A stretch of 64,000 nt of DNA. Source: Planktomarina temperata RCA23 (GTDB lineage Bacteria > Pseudomonadota > Alphaproteobacteria > Rhodobacterales > Rhodobacteraceae). The translations under genes and the position numbers were made by a program. Where the stretch lies: NCBI RefSeq assembly GCF_000738435.1, contig NZ_CP003984.1, forward strand, positions 248,001 to 312,000. The letters run 5' to 3'. Positions 54,060 through 62,689 of this stretch are shown piece after piece; position 1 is the first letter of the stretch, and each line of letters opens with the position of its first letter. The notes under the pieces are model-generated. The model was not told the DNA's origin. It saw only the letters and a list, made by a program, of their open reading frames with translations, and did not search any database.

Positions 54060-54872
54060 ATGCAGATAGAATCGCTTTTTTTAGGGCGCATGAGAGCGCC
54101 GATCAAGACGGGAATGATCGTCTTTTGTGGCCTCACACTTTTGCTTTATCTGTTTCTTGTTGGGCAGCGAATGTTCGCAGTAGAACCCTACGGTATGTTT
54201 GAGATGATACGTCCTGCGGGAAAGCCGCTGGTACAGGTAACACTCACTTGTTTAGCAATATCATTAATCTTTGCATCAATCTTTTTGTCCGACACTAAAG
54301 GCGCAATTGAAACGCCTCCTGACGGTTTTTTTGATCTTGTGTCCGTGGTTTTGGGGCGCCTTGCGATGATTATGACAGCTTTTATTGTGCTAGTAATGTT
54401 CTACGAGGTCGTTTCGCGCTACGTATTCTCGCGGCCAACACTTTGGGCCAATGAACTGTCCCTGTGGATCGGATGTTTCGTTTTTTTGTTTGCAGGACTT
54501 TACGCCATGCAACAACGTAGCCATATCCGAATTTACATCATTTACGACACAATGCCTTGGTGGATGCAAAAAACATCTGACTGTATCTCCGTCCTGTTGA
54601 TCGTTGCCTTCACCTTCGCCCTTGTTTGGGGTGGCTATACCGATGCCGAGAACCGCTTCATGCGGATGGAGACCTTTGGCACGGCTTGGGATCCGCCTAT
54701 CCCTGGTATTGTCAAACCCGCACTACTAATCATTGTTGTCTTGGTCTGCATTCAAGCTGTTTCTAACTTGTTCGCCGATTGGAATAAGGCACCGCAGTCG
54801 CACACACCGGCCGACGAGATCGATGAAATGGAAATCGAAAACATCCGCCGTACTCTTGAGGAAAAGAACTAA
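54060..54872 (+). CDS. dctQ: TRAP transporter small membrane subunit (DctQ family), enlarged
   Basis: A 270-residue protein, start at 54060 behind AGGAAG. Residues 95-230 are a normal DctQ domain of four segments with EVVSRYVFSRPTLWANELSLW near residue 116. About 95 residues are added in front, with two more membrane segments (about 16-38 and 58-77); ordinary DctQ is about 160-190 residues. Its stop overlaps the DctM start (TAATG). It supports the large subunit in importing the ligand of the binding protein. Confidence 0.88.
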   Translation: MQIESLFLGRMRAPIKTGMIVFCGLTLLLYLFLVGQRMFAVEPYGMFEMIRPAGKPLVQVTLTCLAISLIFASIFLSDTKGAIETPPDGFFDLVSVVLGRLAMIMTAFIVLVMFYEVVSRYVFSRPTLWANELSLWIGCFVFLFAGLYAMQQRSHIRIYIIYDTMPWWMQKTSDCISVLLIVAFTFALVWGGYTDAENRFMRMETFGTAWDPPIPGIVKPALLIIVVLVCIQAVSNLFADWNKAPQSHTPADEIDEMEIENIRRTLEEKN

Positions 54873-56467
54873 TGGTCGATATTGGCACACTATCTCTTAT
54901 CGTTCTTCTGGGTATGTTCGCCCTGTTGGCCATTGGTATGCCTCTTGGGTTTGCCTCGGCGTTCTTGGCTGTTGTCACCCTCTCTTTAAAGTTCCCACCT
55001 GATCTTTTATGGGGTGATTTTGGGCGTGGCCCGCTGTCTGTCCTGGGGCAGGCGGTCTATCGGCAAATGACGAATTATGTGCTCATATCGGTTCCGTTAT
55101 TTATATTCATGGCTGCAATGCTGGAGCGGTCTGGTATTGCGCGGGATATGTATTCGTCGCTCAACGTTTGGATGAGCCGGATGCGTGGCGGCATCGCCAT
55201 AGCTACGTCTATCATGGCGGTAATAATGGCCGCGATGTCTGGTATTATCGGCGGTGAAGTTGTGCTGCTTGGCTTAATCGCTTTGCCCCAGATGTTACGA
55301 CTTGGCTATGATCGCAATCTTGCTATTGGTACGATCTGTGCGTCTGGTTCACTGGGAACCATGATACCACCATCGATAGTTTTAATTTTTTACGGTCTTG
55401 TAACAGAGACATCTATCAAGGCGTTGTTCACCGCATCTTTTTTGCCAGGTTTTATGCTAGCATCGTTCTTCATTCTATATATTTTGATCCGCACGCGAGC
55501 GAACACATCATTAGCCCCCTTGCCAGATCCAATCCCGGGCGAGCCCGAAGGCTCAGAAAAGGGTTTGATGTTCCTCGGCTTTATCTCACGCTTTGCGATG
55601 TGGGTGTCGGGTGTTTTGTTCCTTCGCGCGGTCTTTTTTACCATGACAGGTGACAATACAATCCGCGAAAATGAAGACCCGATCACGTTGGGTATGGTCG
55701 CTGACATCCCTTGGATAGTTGGCGCGTTTGTGATCTTTGCTTTAATTGTGTTCGTGGTCGTTGGACGTGAACGTACCCAACGTGGTTGGAAAATGGGTAA
55801 AGGACTCATAGCCCCAATTGTTGTCATTGGTGTGGTCTTAGGGTCCATTTATGGTGGCATTACAGGTATCACTGAAGCTGCCGGCATGGGTGTGATCGCC
55901 GTATTCGCCATCGGTATCATCCGCCGCGAAATGACGTTTGATATCGTTTGGGACAGCTTGATCCGTACGCTTAAGTCGACAGGCACGATTATCTGGGTCA
56001 CAATCGGTGCAGCAGCTTTGGCTGCTGCCTATACGCTTGTTGGTGGACCAACCTATGTAGCTAACATGATCATTGGAGCAGAGCTGCCAACGATGGGTAT
56101 CATATTGATGATGATGCTTGTGTTTTTGATCATGGGCATGTTCATGGATTGGGTCGGTATCGTGCTCTTGATTATGCCGGTATTCCTACCCATCGTAGTA
56201 CGACTTCCAGTTGAGGAAATCGGGCTCTTCGGCAGCATAGAAGCACGCTACATTCCGATCTGGTTCGGCGTTGTATTCTGTATGAACATGCAAGTCAGCT
56301 TTTTGTCACCACCCTTTGGCCCCGCGGCTTTCTATCTAAAGTCTGTTGCGCCGCCCGAGATTTCGCTGACAGATATCTTCCGCGGTTTCTTGCCGTTCAT
56401 CTGTTTGCAACTGTTGGCACTTTCAACCCTGCTGATCTGGCCGAACATTATCACCATGTTCTTATGA
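54872..56467 (+). CDS. dctM: TRAP transporter large membrane subunit (DctM family), enlarged
   Basis: A 531-residue permease, against about 430 for typical DctM. Family motifs: GMPLGFASAFLAVVTLSL, IPLFIFMAAMLERSG-like VPLFIFMAAMLERSGIARD, ICASGSLGTMIPPSIVLIFYG, and late MGMFMDWVGIVLLIMPVFLP. About 100 extra residues (roughly 215-310) separate the two halves and hold two additional membrane segments. With the enlarged DctQ it forms a distinct TRAP subtype. It uses the sodium gradient to import the ligand. Confidence 0.92.
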   Translation: MVDIGTLSLIVLLGMFALLAIGMPLGFASAFLAVVTLSLKFPPDLLWGDFGRGPLSVLGQAVYRQMTNYVLISVPLFIFMAAMLERSGIARDMYSSLNVWMSRMRGGIAIATSIMAVIMAAMSGIIGGEVVLLGLIALPQMLRLGYDRNLAIGTICASGSLGTMIPPSIVLIFYGLVTETSIKALFTASFLPGFMLASFFILYILIRTRANTSLAPLPDPIPGEPEGSEKGLMFLGFISRFAMWVSGVLFLRAVFFTMTGDNTIRENEDPITLGMVADIPWIVGAFVIFALIVFVVVGRERTQRGWKMGKGLIAPIVVIGVVLGSIYGGITGITEAAGMGVIAVFAIGIIRREMTFDIVWDSLIRTLKSTGTIIWVTIGAAALAAAYTLVGGPTYVANMIIGAELPTMGIILMMMLVFLIMGMFMDWVGIVLLIMPVFLPIVVRLPVEEIGLFGSIEARYIPIWFGVVFCMNMQVSFLSPPFGPAAFYLKSVAPPEISLTDIFRGFLPFICLQLLALSTLLIWPNIITMFL

Positions 56468-56491
56468 CTACGGCTAATATGGAGAAATAAT

Positions 56492-57322
56492 ATGACTGAC
56501 AAACTGGTTCTTATGGGTGCTGGCGGCAAGATGGGTGTACGGAGTGCCGCCAACCTTGCGAGAACCGATTTCGACGTGGCGCATGTTGAAATCTCCGAAG
56601 CCGGACGCGCTCGATTGAAAGAGACTGTGGGCGTTGATTGCGTCGACATCGACAGTGCGATGGAGGGTGCAGACATCGTCCTGCTGGCCGTCCCAGATAC
56701 CGCTATCAAAGCCGTCGCCGCTACGATCATCGACAAAGTGCCAAGTGGCGCGATGGTTATCTGCCTTGATGCGGCGGGTCCATTTGCTGGCCATCTACCC
56801 GCTCGTGAAGACGTTACTTATTTTGTTACGCACCCTTGCCATCCCCCGATTTACAACGACGAAAAAACAGACGCTGGCCGGAAGGACTACTTCGGTGGGA
56901 TCGCCGCAGAACAGGGTATCGTAAACGCACTGATGCAAGGCCCGGAGAATCACTATGCTTTGGGTGAAAAAGTGGGTCGCGCCATCTATGCGCCTGTTGC
57001 GCGGAGCCACCGTGTCACGGTCGAACAGATGGCCTTGCTGGAGCCAGGCTTGTCCGAAACCGTTTGCGCATCCTTGCTAGACGTCATGCGTGAAGCCATG
57101 GACGAAGTTGTACGCCGTGGCGTGCCAAAGGAAGCTGCGCGTGACTTCTTACTCGGCCATATGAACATTCTTGGTGCTGTAATATTTGAGGAAGTTGATG
57201 GAGTGTTTTCAGACGCGTGCAACAAGGCGATTGAATTCGGCAAGCCTGTCCTGATGCGTGATGACTGGAAGCGGGTGTTCGAGCCAGACGAGATTGCCGC
57301 CAGTATTCAACGCATTACCTAA
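56492..57322 (+). CDS. apnO: D-apionate oxidoisomerase-like protein
   Basis: A 276-residue protein with an N-terminal Rossmann fold (LMGAGGKMGVRSAANLARTD) and a C-terminal all-helical domain of the PF16896 phosphogluconate dehydrogenase C-term type (FVTHPCHPPIYNDEKTDAG, ARSHRVTVEQMALLEPGLSE). ApnO of the known D-apionate pathways has this architecture and catalyses NAD-dependent oxidation with hydroxymethyl migration to 3-oxo-isoapionate. The following genes encode the next two enzyme types of that pathway, in order, which supports the call. Activity itself is inferred. Confidence 0.72.
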   Translation: MTDKLVLMGAGGKMGVRSAANLARTDFDVAHVEISEAGRARLKETVGVDCVDIDSAMEGADIVLLAVPDTAIKAVAATIIDKVPSGAMVICLDAAGPFAGHLPAREDVTYFVTHPCHPPIYNDEKTDAGRKDYFGGIAAEQGIVNALMQGPENHYALGEKVGRAIYAPVARSHRVTVEQMALLEPGLSETVCASLLDVMREAMDEVVRRGVPKEAARDFLLGHMNILGAVIFEEVDGVFSDACNKAIEFGKPVLMRDDWKRVFEPDEIAASIQRIT

Positions 57323-57335
57323 ACTGATAGATCTA

Positions 57336-58664
57336 ATGAATATTGGCGAAAAACCTGTTCTGGCGTGGCTGGGTGATGATTTTACTGGTGCCGCAGCCGT
57401 CATGGAAGTACTGGCGTTCGCTGGCTTGCCGGCAGTGTTGTTCTTGCGCCCGCCAACACCAGAACGGATGGAAGATTTTCCAGATATGCGTGGGATCGGT
57501 ATCGCCAGTATGGCACGTACGTTTGATGCTGATCGTATGGATGAAGAATTGCCAGTCCTATTCGATATTCTCGCAAAAACAGGTGCGACATTGGTGCAAT
57601 ACAAGACGTGCTCAACCCTCGATTCAGCACCTCATATTGGATCAATCGGCAAAGCTATGGACATCGGTTCAAAGGCGTTTGATACCAACACAATCCCGGT
57701 CATGATAGCAGCCCCTGAAATGCGCCGTTACCAAGCATTTGGGCAGCTGTTTGCAGGAACTGATGCAGGGGTTTTCCGTTTAGACAGACACCCCGTTATG
57801 GCTAGGCATCCCGTGACACCTATGGGCGAAGCGGATGTGGCAGTGCATTTGTCGGCACAAACCAAAATGGCGATGCACTGCCTCAATTTTGAAGTTTTGA
57901 GTGATCTGGAAGGCGCTAAGGCTGCGATGGACATTGCTCAGGGTGGGATCACTATTGATCAGATGACATCCGCAGATGTTACGTCTGCGGGTGAGCTGTT
58001 GTGGGGCGCTGGGCATCGGTTTGTAGTTGGCTCACAAGGGATCGCCTATGCATTGGTCGCGTATTTCCAAAAGACAGGTGTGCTTGCGGCGTCACCTGCC
58101 GTCAAAGGCATTGGCCGCGCCAAGCGGATGGCTGTGGTGTCAGGTTCGGTATCGCCAATTACGGGGGATCAAATTGCATGGGCGCTAGACAACGGATTTG
58201 TGGATATCAGATTGGATGTTGTACGGGCTTGTGAAGGTGATCTTGCTGCCGAAGAAATCCGTGTTTTGGCTGCTGCGAAAGCCGCGTTGGAGCGCGATCA
58301 AGTCCCGCTAATCTATACTGCGCGTGGCACAGATGACCTGGCTGTCATGCAATTACGAGAGGCGGCTGGCGACGATCTTGCACAAATAAACGATGAGATT
58401 GGCACTTCTCTTGGACGTATCCTTGCGCGGCTCGTCGATCAATCGGCACTTGATCGCGCTGTGGTTTCGGGTGGCGATACCTCGGGGCATGTGTGCAGGG
58501 CCTTGGGCATCGATGCACTTACCGCCGCCGCCCCTACCATTCCAGGCGCTGCAATTTGCTTTGCCCATGGCGGAACGCGGCCGCTTACGTTGGCACTGAA
58601 GGGCGGACAGATGGGCAGCCGCGATTACTTTGGATGGGTTCTGAATGGAGGTGGCCAAAAATGA
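57336..58664 (+). CDS. oiaK: 3-oxo-isoapionate kinase-like DUF1537 (four-carbon acid sugar kinase) protein
   Basis: A 442-residue two-domain kinase. The N-terminal substrate domain begins LAWLGDDFTGAAAVMEVLAF with the DDxTGA motif; the C-terminal nucleotide domain has VVSGGDTSGHVCRALGID and FAHGGTRPLTLALKGGQMGS. These define DUF1537 kinases (OtnK, DtnK, OiaK). It starts 13 bases after apnO and overlaps the RuBisCO-like gene by four bases. In this setting OiaK (phosphorylating 3-oxo-isoapionate at O4) is the best match; OtnK-type tetronate kinase is the alternative. Confidence 0.75.
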   Translation: MNIGEKPVLAWLGDDFTGAAAVMEVLAFAGLPAVLFLRPPTPERMEDFPDMRGIGIASMARTFDADRMDEELPVLFDILAKTGATLVQYKTCSTLDSAPHIGSIGKAMDIGSKAFDTNTIPVMIAAPEMRRYQAFGQLFAGTDAGVFRLDRHPVMARHPVTPMGEADVAVHLSAQTKMAMHCLNFEVLSDLEGAKAAMDIAQGGITIDQMTSADVTSAGELLWGAGHRFVVGSQGIAYALVAYFQKTGVLAASPAVKGIGRAKRMAVVSGSVSPITGDQIAWALDNGFVDIRLDVVRACEGDLAAEEIRVLAAAKAALERDQVPLIYTARGTDDLAVMQLREAAGDDLAQINDEIGTSLGRILARLVDQSALDRAVVSGGDTSGHVCRALGIDALTAAAPTIPGAAICFAHGGTRPLTLALKGGQMGSRDYFGWVLNGGGQK

Positions 58665-59920
58665 CACGTTTGAAAGCAACCTATGAAATCGAAAGCCCCG
58701 TGGGCGTACAGCGCGCCGCTGAAGTTATGGCTGGTGAGCAATCGACAGGCACCTTCATGCGTCTCGCATCTGAGACCGACGCATTGCGCGGCCGCTCCGC
58801 AGCGCGGTTGGATCATATTGAAATCACGGGCACCTCTAGTCATCCTGCTTTGCCGTGTAGGTTAAGTGCTGAGAACTATGAGCAAGGCCGCGTAACCATT
58901 AGTTGGCCGATGGAAAACTTTGGCCCGTCCTTGCCCAATATCCTTGCCACTGTTGCAGGTAATTTATTTGAACTGGCCGAACTTTCTGCGATCCGGCTTG
59001 TGGATCTTGGTATACCTAATGCGCTGGCAACAGGGTGTCCTGGCCCTCAGTTTGGGATCGCAGGCACGCGACAGCTGATGGGAGTGCCAAGCGGGCCGAT
59101 GATCGGGACGATTGTAAAGCCGAGCGTTGGATTAAGTGCTAAGCAAACGGCCGAACTTGTTAGTGATCTGGCGAAGGCGGACATCGATTTCATCAAGGAT
59201 GACGAGTTGCAAGGCAACGGACCCGCATGCCCGTTTGCTGATCGCGCCAAATTGGTGATGCAGGTTTTGAATAGTGCCGCGCAAAAGTCAGGGCGCAAGG
59301 TCATGTATGCCTTCAATATCACTGACGAGATTGACGCGATGCGTCGTAACATTGACCTGCTCGAAAGCCTTGGTGCGACCTGTGCAATGATATCGCTAAA
59401 CTCTATCGGCATGGCTGGCCTGAGGGCGATGCGCGACCACAGCCCGCTTCCGATCCATGCTCACCGCAATGGATGGGGTTTGATGTCGCGCTCGCCGCAC
59501 ATAGGGGTCGCCTATTCCGTAATGCAAAAACTGTGGCGGTTGGCGGGCAGCGATCATTTGCATGTGAACGGTCTCGCCAACAAGTTCACTGAGGATGATG
59601 ACGTCGTTACTAACTCCGCGCGCGCCGTGCAAGCGCCCCTGAGCGAGGCTAGGCCACACGTGGCTTTACCGGTATTTTCCTCTGGTCAAACCGCGTGGCA
59701 AGTAGGCCCCTCGATGGAACTGCTCGGGAATGACGATTTTCTGTTCTGCGCAGGCGGTGGGATCATGAGCCATCCGGACGGACCCGCTGCAGGTATTACT
59801 AGTTTACGCCAAGCTGCAGCCGCACAAAAGGCAGGCGAGCGAGTGGAAGATTACGCCAAAGATCACCCTGAGTTAGCGGCTGCGTTGGCAACATTTAAGA
59901 GCACTGTGAACCGGAATTAG
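58661..59920 (+). CDS. RuBisCO-like protein, probable 3-oxo-isoapionate-4-phosphate-cleaving enzyme
   Basis: A 419-residue RuBisCO large-subunit homologue. The start at 58661 overlaps the kinase stop. Active-site positions are kept: KPSVGL (Lys153), DFIKDDE with carbamate Lys179 and metal ligands Asp181 and Glu182, HAHR (His268, Arg269), His301, loop-6 Lys308, and the phosphate-binding CAGGGIMSHPDGPAAG. The known D-apionate pathways use RuBisCO-like proteins either as a decarboxylase or as a transcarboxylase/hydrolase giving 3-phosphoglycerate and glycolate. No erythrulose-phosphate isomerases are nearby, so the second is favoured. True CO2 fixation is unlikely. Confidence 0.8.
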   Translation: MTRLKATYEIESPVGVQRAAEVMAGEQSTGTFMRLASETDALRGRSAARLDHIEITGTSSHPALPCRLSAENYEQGRVTISWPMENFGPSLPNILATVAGNLFELAELSAIRLVDLGIPNALATGCPGPQFGIAGTRQLMGVPSGPMIGTIVKPSVGLSAKQTAELVSDLAKADIDFIKDDELQGNGPACPFADRAKLVMQVLNSAAQKSGRKVMYAFNITDEIDAMRRNIDLLESLGATCAMISLNSIGMAGLRAMRDHSPLPIHAHRNGWGLMSRSPHIGVAYSVMQKLWRLAGSDHLHVNGLANKFTEDDDVVTNSARAVQAPLSEARPHVALPVFSSGQTAWQVGPSMELLGNDDFLFCAGGGIMSHPDGPAAGITSLRQAAAAQKAGERVEDYAKDHPELAAALATFKSTVNRN

Positions 59921-60882
59921 TCGTTCGGTTTGTCGTCTTCCAAGTAGTAGCGAATATTGTCTTGAAATGTGTCGTCGGCGTTCAGGCCCAAACGAAGTGC
60001 TTTGTCCGCGTGGATGTCCCAACGCCAGCCTGACACGATCTGCTTAATATCGGGCTGCGGATCCCATTGGATTAGTTTAGCTGCTTCAGGGCCTGAAACG
60101 GCTGTCATTGCGTCGATGACTTGAGCAATGGACCATGTCTTGCCAGGCATTTGCATGACGCGGTTCTGGCCTATGTCTGCGGCGTTCAATTCGGCACCTT
60201 TGACCAGATTTTCAACGCAGCGGCGTGGACTAAGATAGTAGTGTAAGAAGTCCGCCTCAACGGGGCAGATCGCTTCTCGGCCGTTCAGCGGTTCTCGCAG
60301 AATTGATGACATGAAGCTGCTGGCTGCGCGGTTCGGCTTGCCGGGACGCACGGATATGGTCGGTAGACGGAAAGCTCGACCATCGATGAACCCTTTGCGC
60401 GAATAATCATTGATCAGCAACTCACCCGCTGCTTTTTGCATTCCATAAGACGTCTGTGGATTGGGGTAACTGTGATCGCCAAGTGGATCCTTCGCCTCGC
60501 CTCCATAGACAGCCATTGAAGAAGAGAACACCAACATGGGTACTGTTCCCAAGGCACGGCAGCGCTCGAGCACATTGTAGGTACCGAACAAGTTGATGTT
60601 CATACCTGCGTCAAAGTCTTCTTCTGCATGGGCGCTGACGATCGCGGCCAGCAGATAGATCACATCAATTTTTGCTGTCACACAGGTAGCAACTGACGCG
60701 GCATCGCTGATATCGCAAGTGACGGTTTGGACAGGAAAGGGGGCTTCGATTGTGGGCGGTTCCATGACGTCTGCCAACGTAACTTGTGTTATCGCCTTGC
60801 CCTTTAGCGTCGGGCTGGCACCTAATTTCAATGCCAGCTTTTGGCCCAAAAAACCGCCACCGCCTAGTATCAGAATGTTCAT
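59917..60882 (-). CDS. denD: D-erythronate dehydrogenase-like NAD-dependent epimerase/dehydratase
   Basis: A 321-residue extended SDR: ILGGGGFLGQKLALKLG at the start, VFSSSMAVYGGEAKD, TSYGMQKAAGELLINDY with the catalytic Tyr and Lys, and FRLPTISVRPGKPNRAASSF. The last motif is typical of DenD, which oxidises D-erythronate to 2-oxo-erythronate. It converges on the RuBisCO-like gene with a four-base overlap and is divergent from the dehydrogenase at 61016 across a GntR operator, so it belongs to the regulon. Its step in an apionate route is not obvious; it may oxidise a related acid. Confidence 0.75.
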   Translation of the reverse strand: MNILILGGGGFLGQKLALKLGASPTLKGKAITQVTLADVMEPPTIEAPFPVQTVTCDISDAASVATCVTAKIDVIYLLAAIVSAHAEEDFDAGMNINLFGTYNVLERCRALGTVPMLVFSSSMAVYGGEAKDPLGDHSYPNPQTSYGMQKAAGELLINDYSRKGFIDGRAFRLPTISVRPGKPNRAASSFMSSILREPLNGREAICPVEADFLHYYLSPRRCVENLVKGAELNAADIGQNRVMQMPGKTWSIAQVIDAMTAVSGPEAAKLIQWDPQPDIKQIVSGWRWDIHADKALRLGLNADDTFQDNIRYYLEDDKPND

Positions 60883-60947
60883 GTCATATTCCCCTATGTG
60901 CCTAGCACTGATGACATTATGTGCTTCGTGCTTGCAACGTTGCCGTG

Positions 60948-60959
60948 ATGGTATACCAT
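60948..60959. promoter_or_regulatory. GntR operator palindrome between denD and the 61016 dehydrogenase
   Basis: ATGGTATACCAT, a perfect 12-base palindrome with the shared core, lies midway in the 133-base divergent gap: 66 bases before denD and 57 before the other gene. One bound regulator could shut both promoters. Confidence 0.65.
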
Positions 60960-61015
60960 TTCATCAACGTGATTTAATGCGCCCTTGTCAAGGGCTCGCA
61001 CCTGGAGGAATAAAA

Positions 61016-61939
61016 ATGGCGCAAGATATGACAATTGGCTTTATTGGCGTGGGCTTTATGGGTCACGGGATGGCGAGTAATCTGATCAAATGTGGCTATC
61101 CGATGTGGATCAAAGGCAACCGTAACCGCGAGCCGCTCGAAAGTCTGATTGCCAAAGGCGCGCAAGAGGCGACGACCCCACGCGAGATGGCGCAGCACTG
61201 CGATATCATCCACCTGTGCCTGTCGAACTCACTACAAGTTGAGGCGGTGATCCGTGGCTGTGACGGTGTTCTTGCGGGAGCGCGCGACGGACTTATCGTT
61301 ATCGACGCCACGACGGCAGATCCCAACTCAACAGCGGTTTTGGTGGATGAGTTGGCAGAAAAAGGGGCTACGCTAGTTGATGCGCCGTTGGGGCGCACGC
61401 CGAAGGAAGCCGAGGCCGGTACGCTTGATGCAATGGTCGGCTGCGATGAGGCGACCTTTGCCAAGATCAAACCCGTGTTGGAATGCTGGGCAGGGAACAT
61501 CACCCATGTCGGCGGCACTGGTAGTGGCCACAAAATGAAACTGCTGATGAACTTCATTTCAATGGGTTACGCCGCGCTTTATGCTGAGGCGACCGTCTTA
61601 GGGGCTTCGGTTGGTTTGCAGCCTGCGAAAGTGCGCGAAGTGATTGGATCAAGTCGCTTGTCCAATGGGTTCTTTGATACATTCATGACTTACGCCGTCG
61701 ATCGGGATCGGGAGGTTCATAAATTTACAATCGAAAATGCGTCCAAAGACTTGCGCTATGTAAATACAATGGCTGCAGAGGCTGGCGTGGTAAACGTCAT
61801 GGCAGGGGCAGCCAAACATTACTTTACTCATGTAGAGGCCTTGGGGCAGGGCGCTGATTACGTTCCGATGCTGATTGATCATGTTGCGCGGATGAACGGC
61901 ATGGACATGGAGGTCGAGGCCGCCAAAGGCCGCGACTGA
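61016..61939 (+). CDS. HIBADH-family NAD(P)-dependent 2-hydroxy acid dehydrogenase
   Basis: A 307-residue protein starting at 61016 behind a strong GGAGGAAT site. The nucleotide motif is GFIGVGFMGHGMASNLIKCG, the substrate loop DAPLGRTPKEAEAGTL, and the catalytic lysine is in GTGSGHKMKLLMNFIS with the usual Asn four residues on. It fits the 2-hydroxy-3-oxopropionate reductase/3-hydroxyisobutyrate dehydrogenase family. It is divergent from denD across an operator, so it is part of the same regulon. It may process a product such as tartronate semialdehyde; inference only. Confidence 0.82.
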   Translation: MAQDMTIGFIGVGFMGHGMASNLIKCGYPMWIKGNRNREPLESLIAKGAQEATTPREMAQHCDIIHLCLSNSLQVEAVIRGCDGVLAGARDGLIVIDATTADPNSTAVLVDELAEKGATLVDAPLGRTPKEAEAGTLDAMVGCDEATFAKIKPVLECWAGNITHVGGTGSGHKMKLLMNFISMGYAALYAEATVLGASVGLQPAKVREVIGSSRLSNGFFDTFMTYAVDRDREVHKFTIENASKDLRYVNTMAAEAGVVNVMAGAAKHYFTHVEALGQGADYVPMLIDHVARMNGMDMEVEAAKGRD

Positions 61940-62034
61940 TCAGTTGTCCATTGTGGCACGGCCATCGCTCAGTAAATTAAATAATGCGTTGCTATTCGCT
62001 GAATCCGCTTCTGACGTTGGGTGCCATCGCGGTT

Positions 62035-62453
62035 TCAGCGGCGCCCACAACGTCTAGCTTTGAGACCACTCTCGAAATACGGCACGACGACAACACCGTA
62101 GATGTCGGCCATTGCAATGGTGCTGCTTTTTGCGAGTTGGTCGCCAAGGCTGGCATAAAGTCCGACATGCTTCGGCCAGTCGGCATAGGTCAATTGTGGC
62201 TCAAACCTTTGCACCACGCAGGCAAGTGGACGTTTTGTATGCTCACAAGGTATCGCATCGGGCTGTCTGCCATAAAACCGATGCCACCTTTTTGGATAAG
62301 CATCGCGAGAACCGTATCGCCTTCTTGCATGCCATGGACAGCATCTAATGTGACTAAGCTGCAACGTGCGTAGTTGTCGTTGACCGCATGGACCGCGATA
62401 AGCACGCCGATTAGTGATGAAAATGTGGGCTTCACGGCTATAACTCCAACCAT
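62035..62453 (-). pseudogene. Decayed RraA-family (aldolase/demethylmenaquinone methyltransferase-like) gene
   Basis: Two minus-strand frames carry pieces of one RraA-like protein. The first (from 62453) has VTLDAVHGMQEGDTVLAMLI and GIGFMADSPMRYLVSIQNV with PAWCKGLSH, matching the family's GDVLV and DG-x-RD-type motifs in order. It meets a TGA at 62190. The second continues with DWPKHVGLYASLGDQLA and MADIYGVVVVPYFESGL, the family's closing GVVVVP strand. Segments between are missing and key residues are changed, so the gene is dead. It would have been transcribed from the 62618 operator region. Confidence 0.6.
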
Positions 62454-62617
62454 ATGGCTCGCAAATGAACCCCTTCGGTCGGCATCTAAATGCAGAGATC
62501 CATGCTATGGTTGTGCGTGGAGAATTCATGCGCAAGGTCAGCTTTTTGGGCTTCCGATAATCAGTCGCCCCATGAATGGGGGCATCGCGCATTTTTTTGA
62601 CGGCGAATTATACTTGC

Positions 62618-62633
62618 ATTTGGTATACCAAAT
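62618..62633. promoter_or_regulatory. GntR operator palindrome between two decayed genes
   Basis: ATTTGGTATACCAAAT is a perfect 16-base palindrome with the shared TGGTATACCA core. It lies between the minus-strand RraA-like remnant and the plus-strand SDR remnant (57 bases before its ATG). The operator is intact although both genes are broken. Confidence 0.65.
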
Positions 62634-62689
62634 TGCCAACTTGTGAAAATACCGCCAATTCGGGGCTGCAATCATAAGGGGAGTTCACC

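Noticed and set aside
58661-59920. True RuBisCO and CO2 fixation
   Set aside because: Catalytic positions are kept but the sequence around them and the kinase/oxidoisomerase neighbours fit RuBisCO-like proteins; no small subunit, phosphoribulokinase or carboxysome genes are present.
62035-62592. Single 185-codon minus-strand gene
   Set aside because: Only its last third matches a family (RraA end); the preceding RraA motifs are in another frame, so this is a decayed gene rather than a new one.
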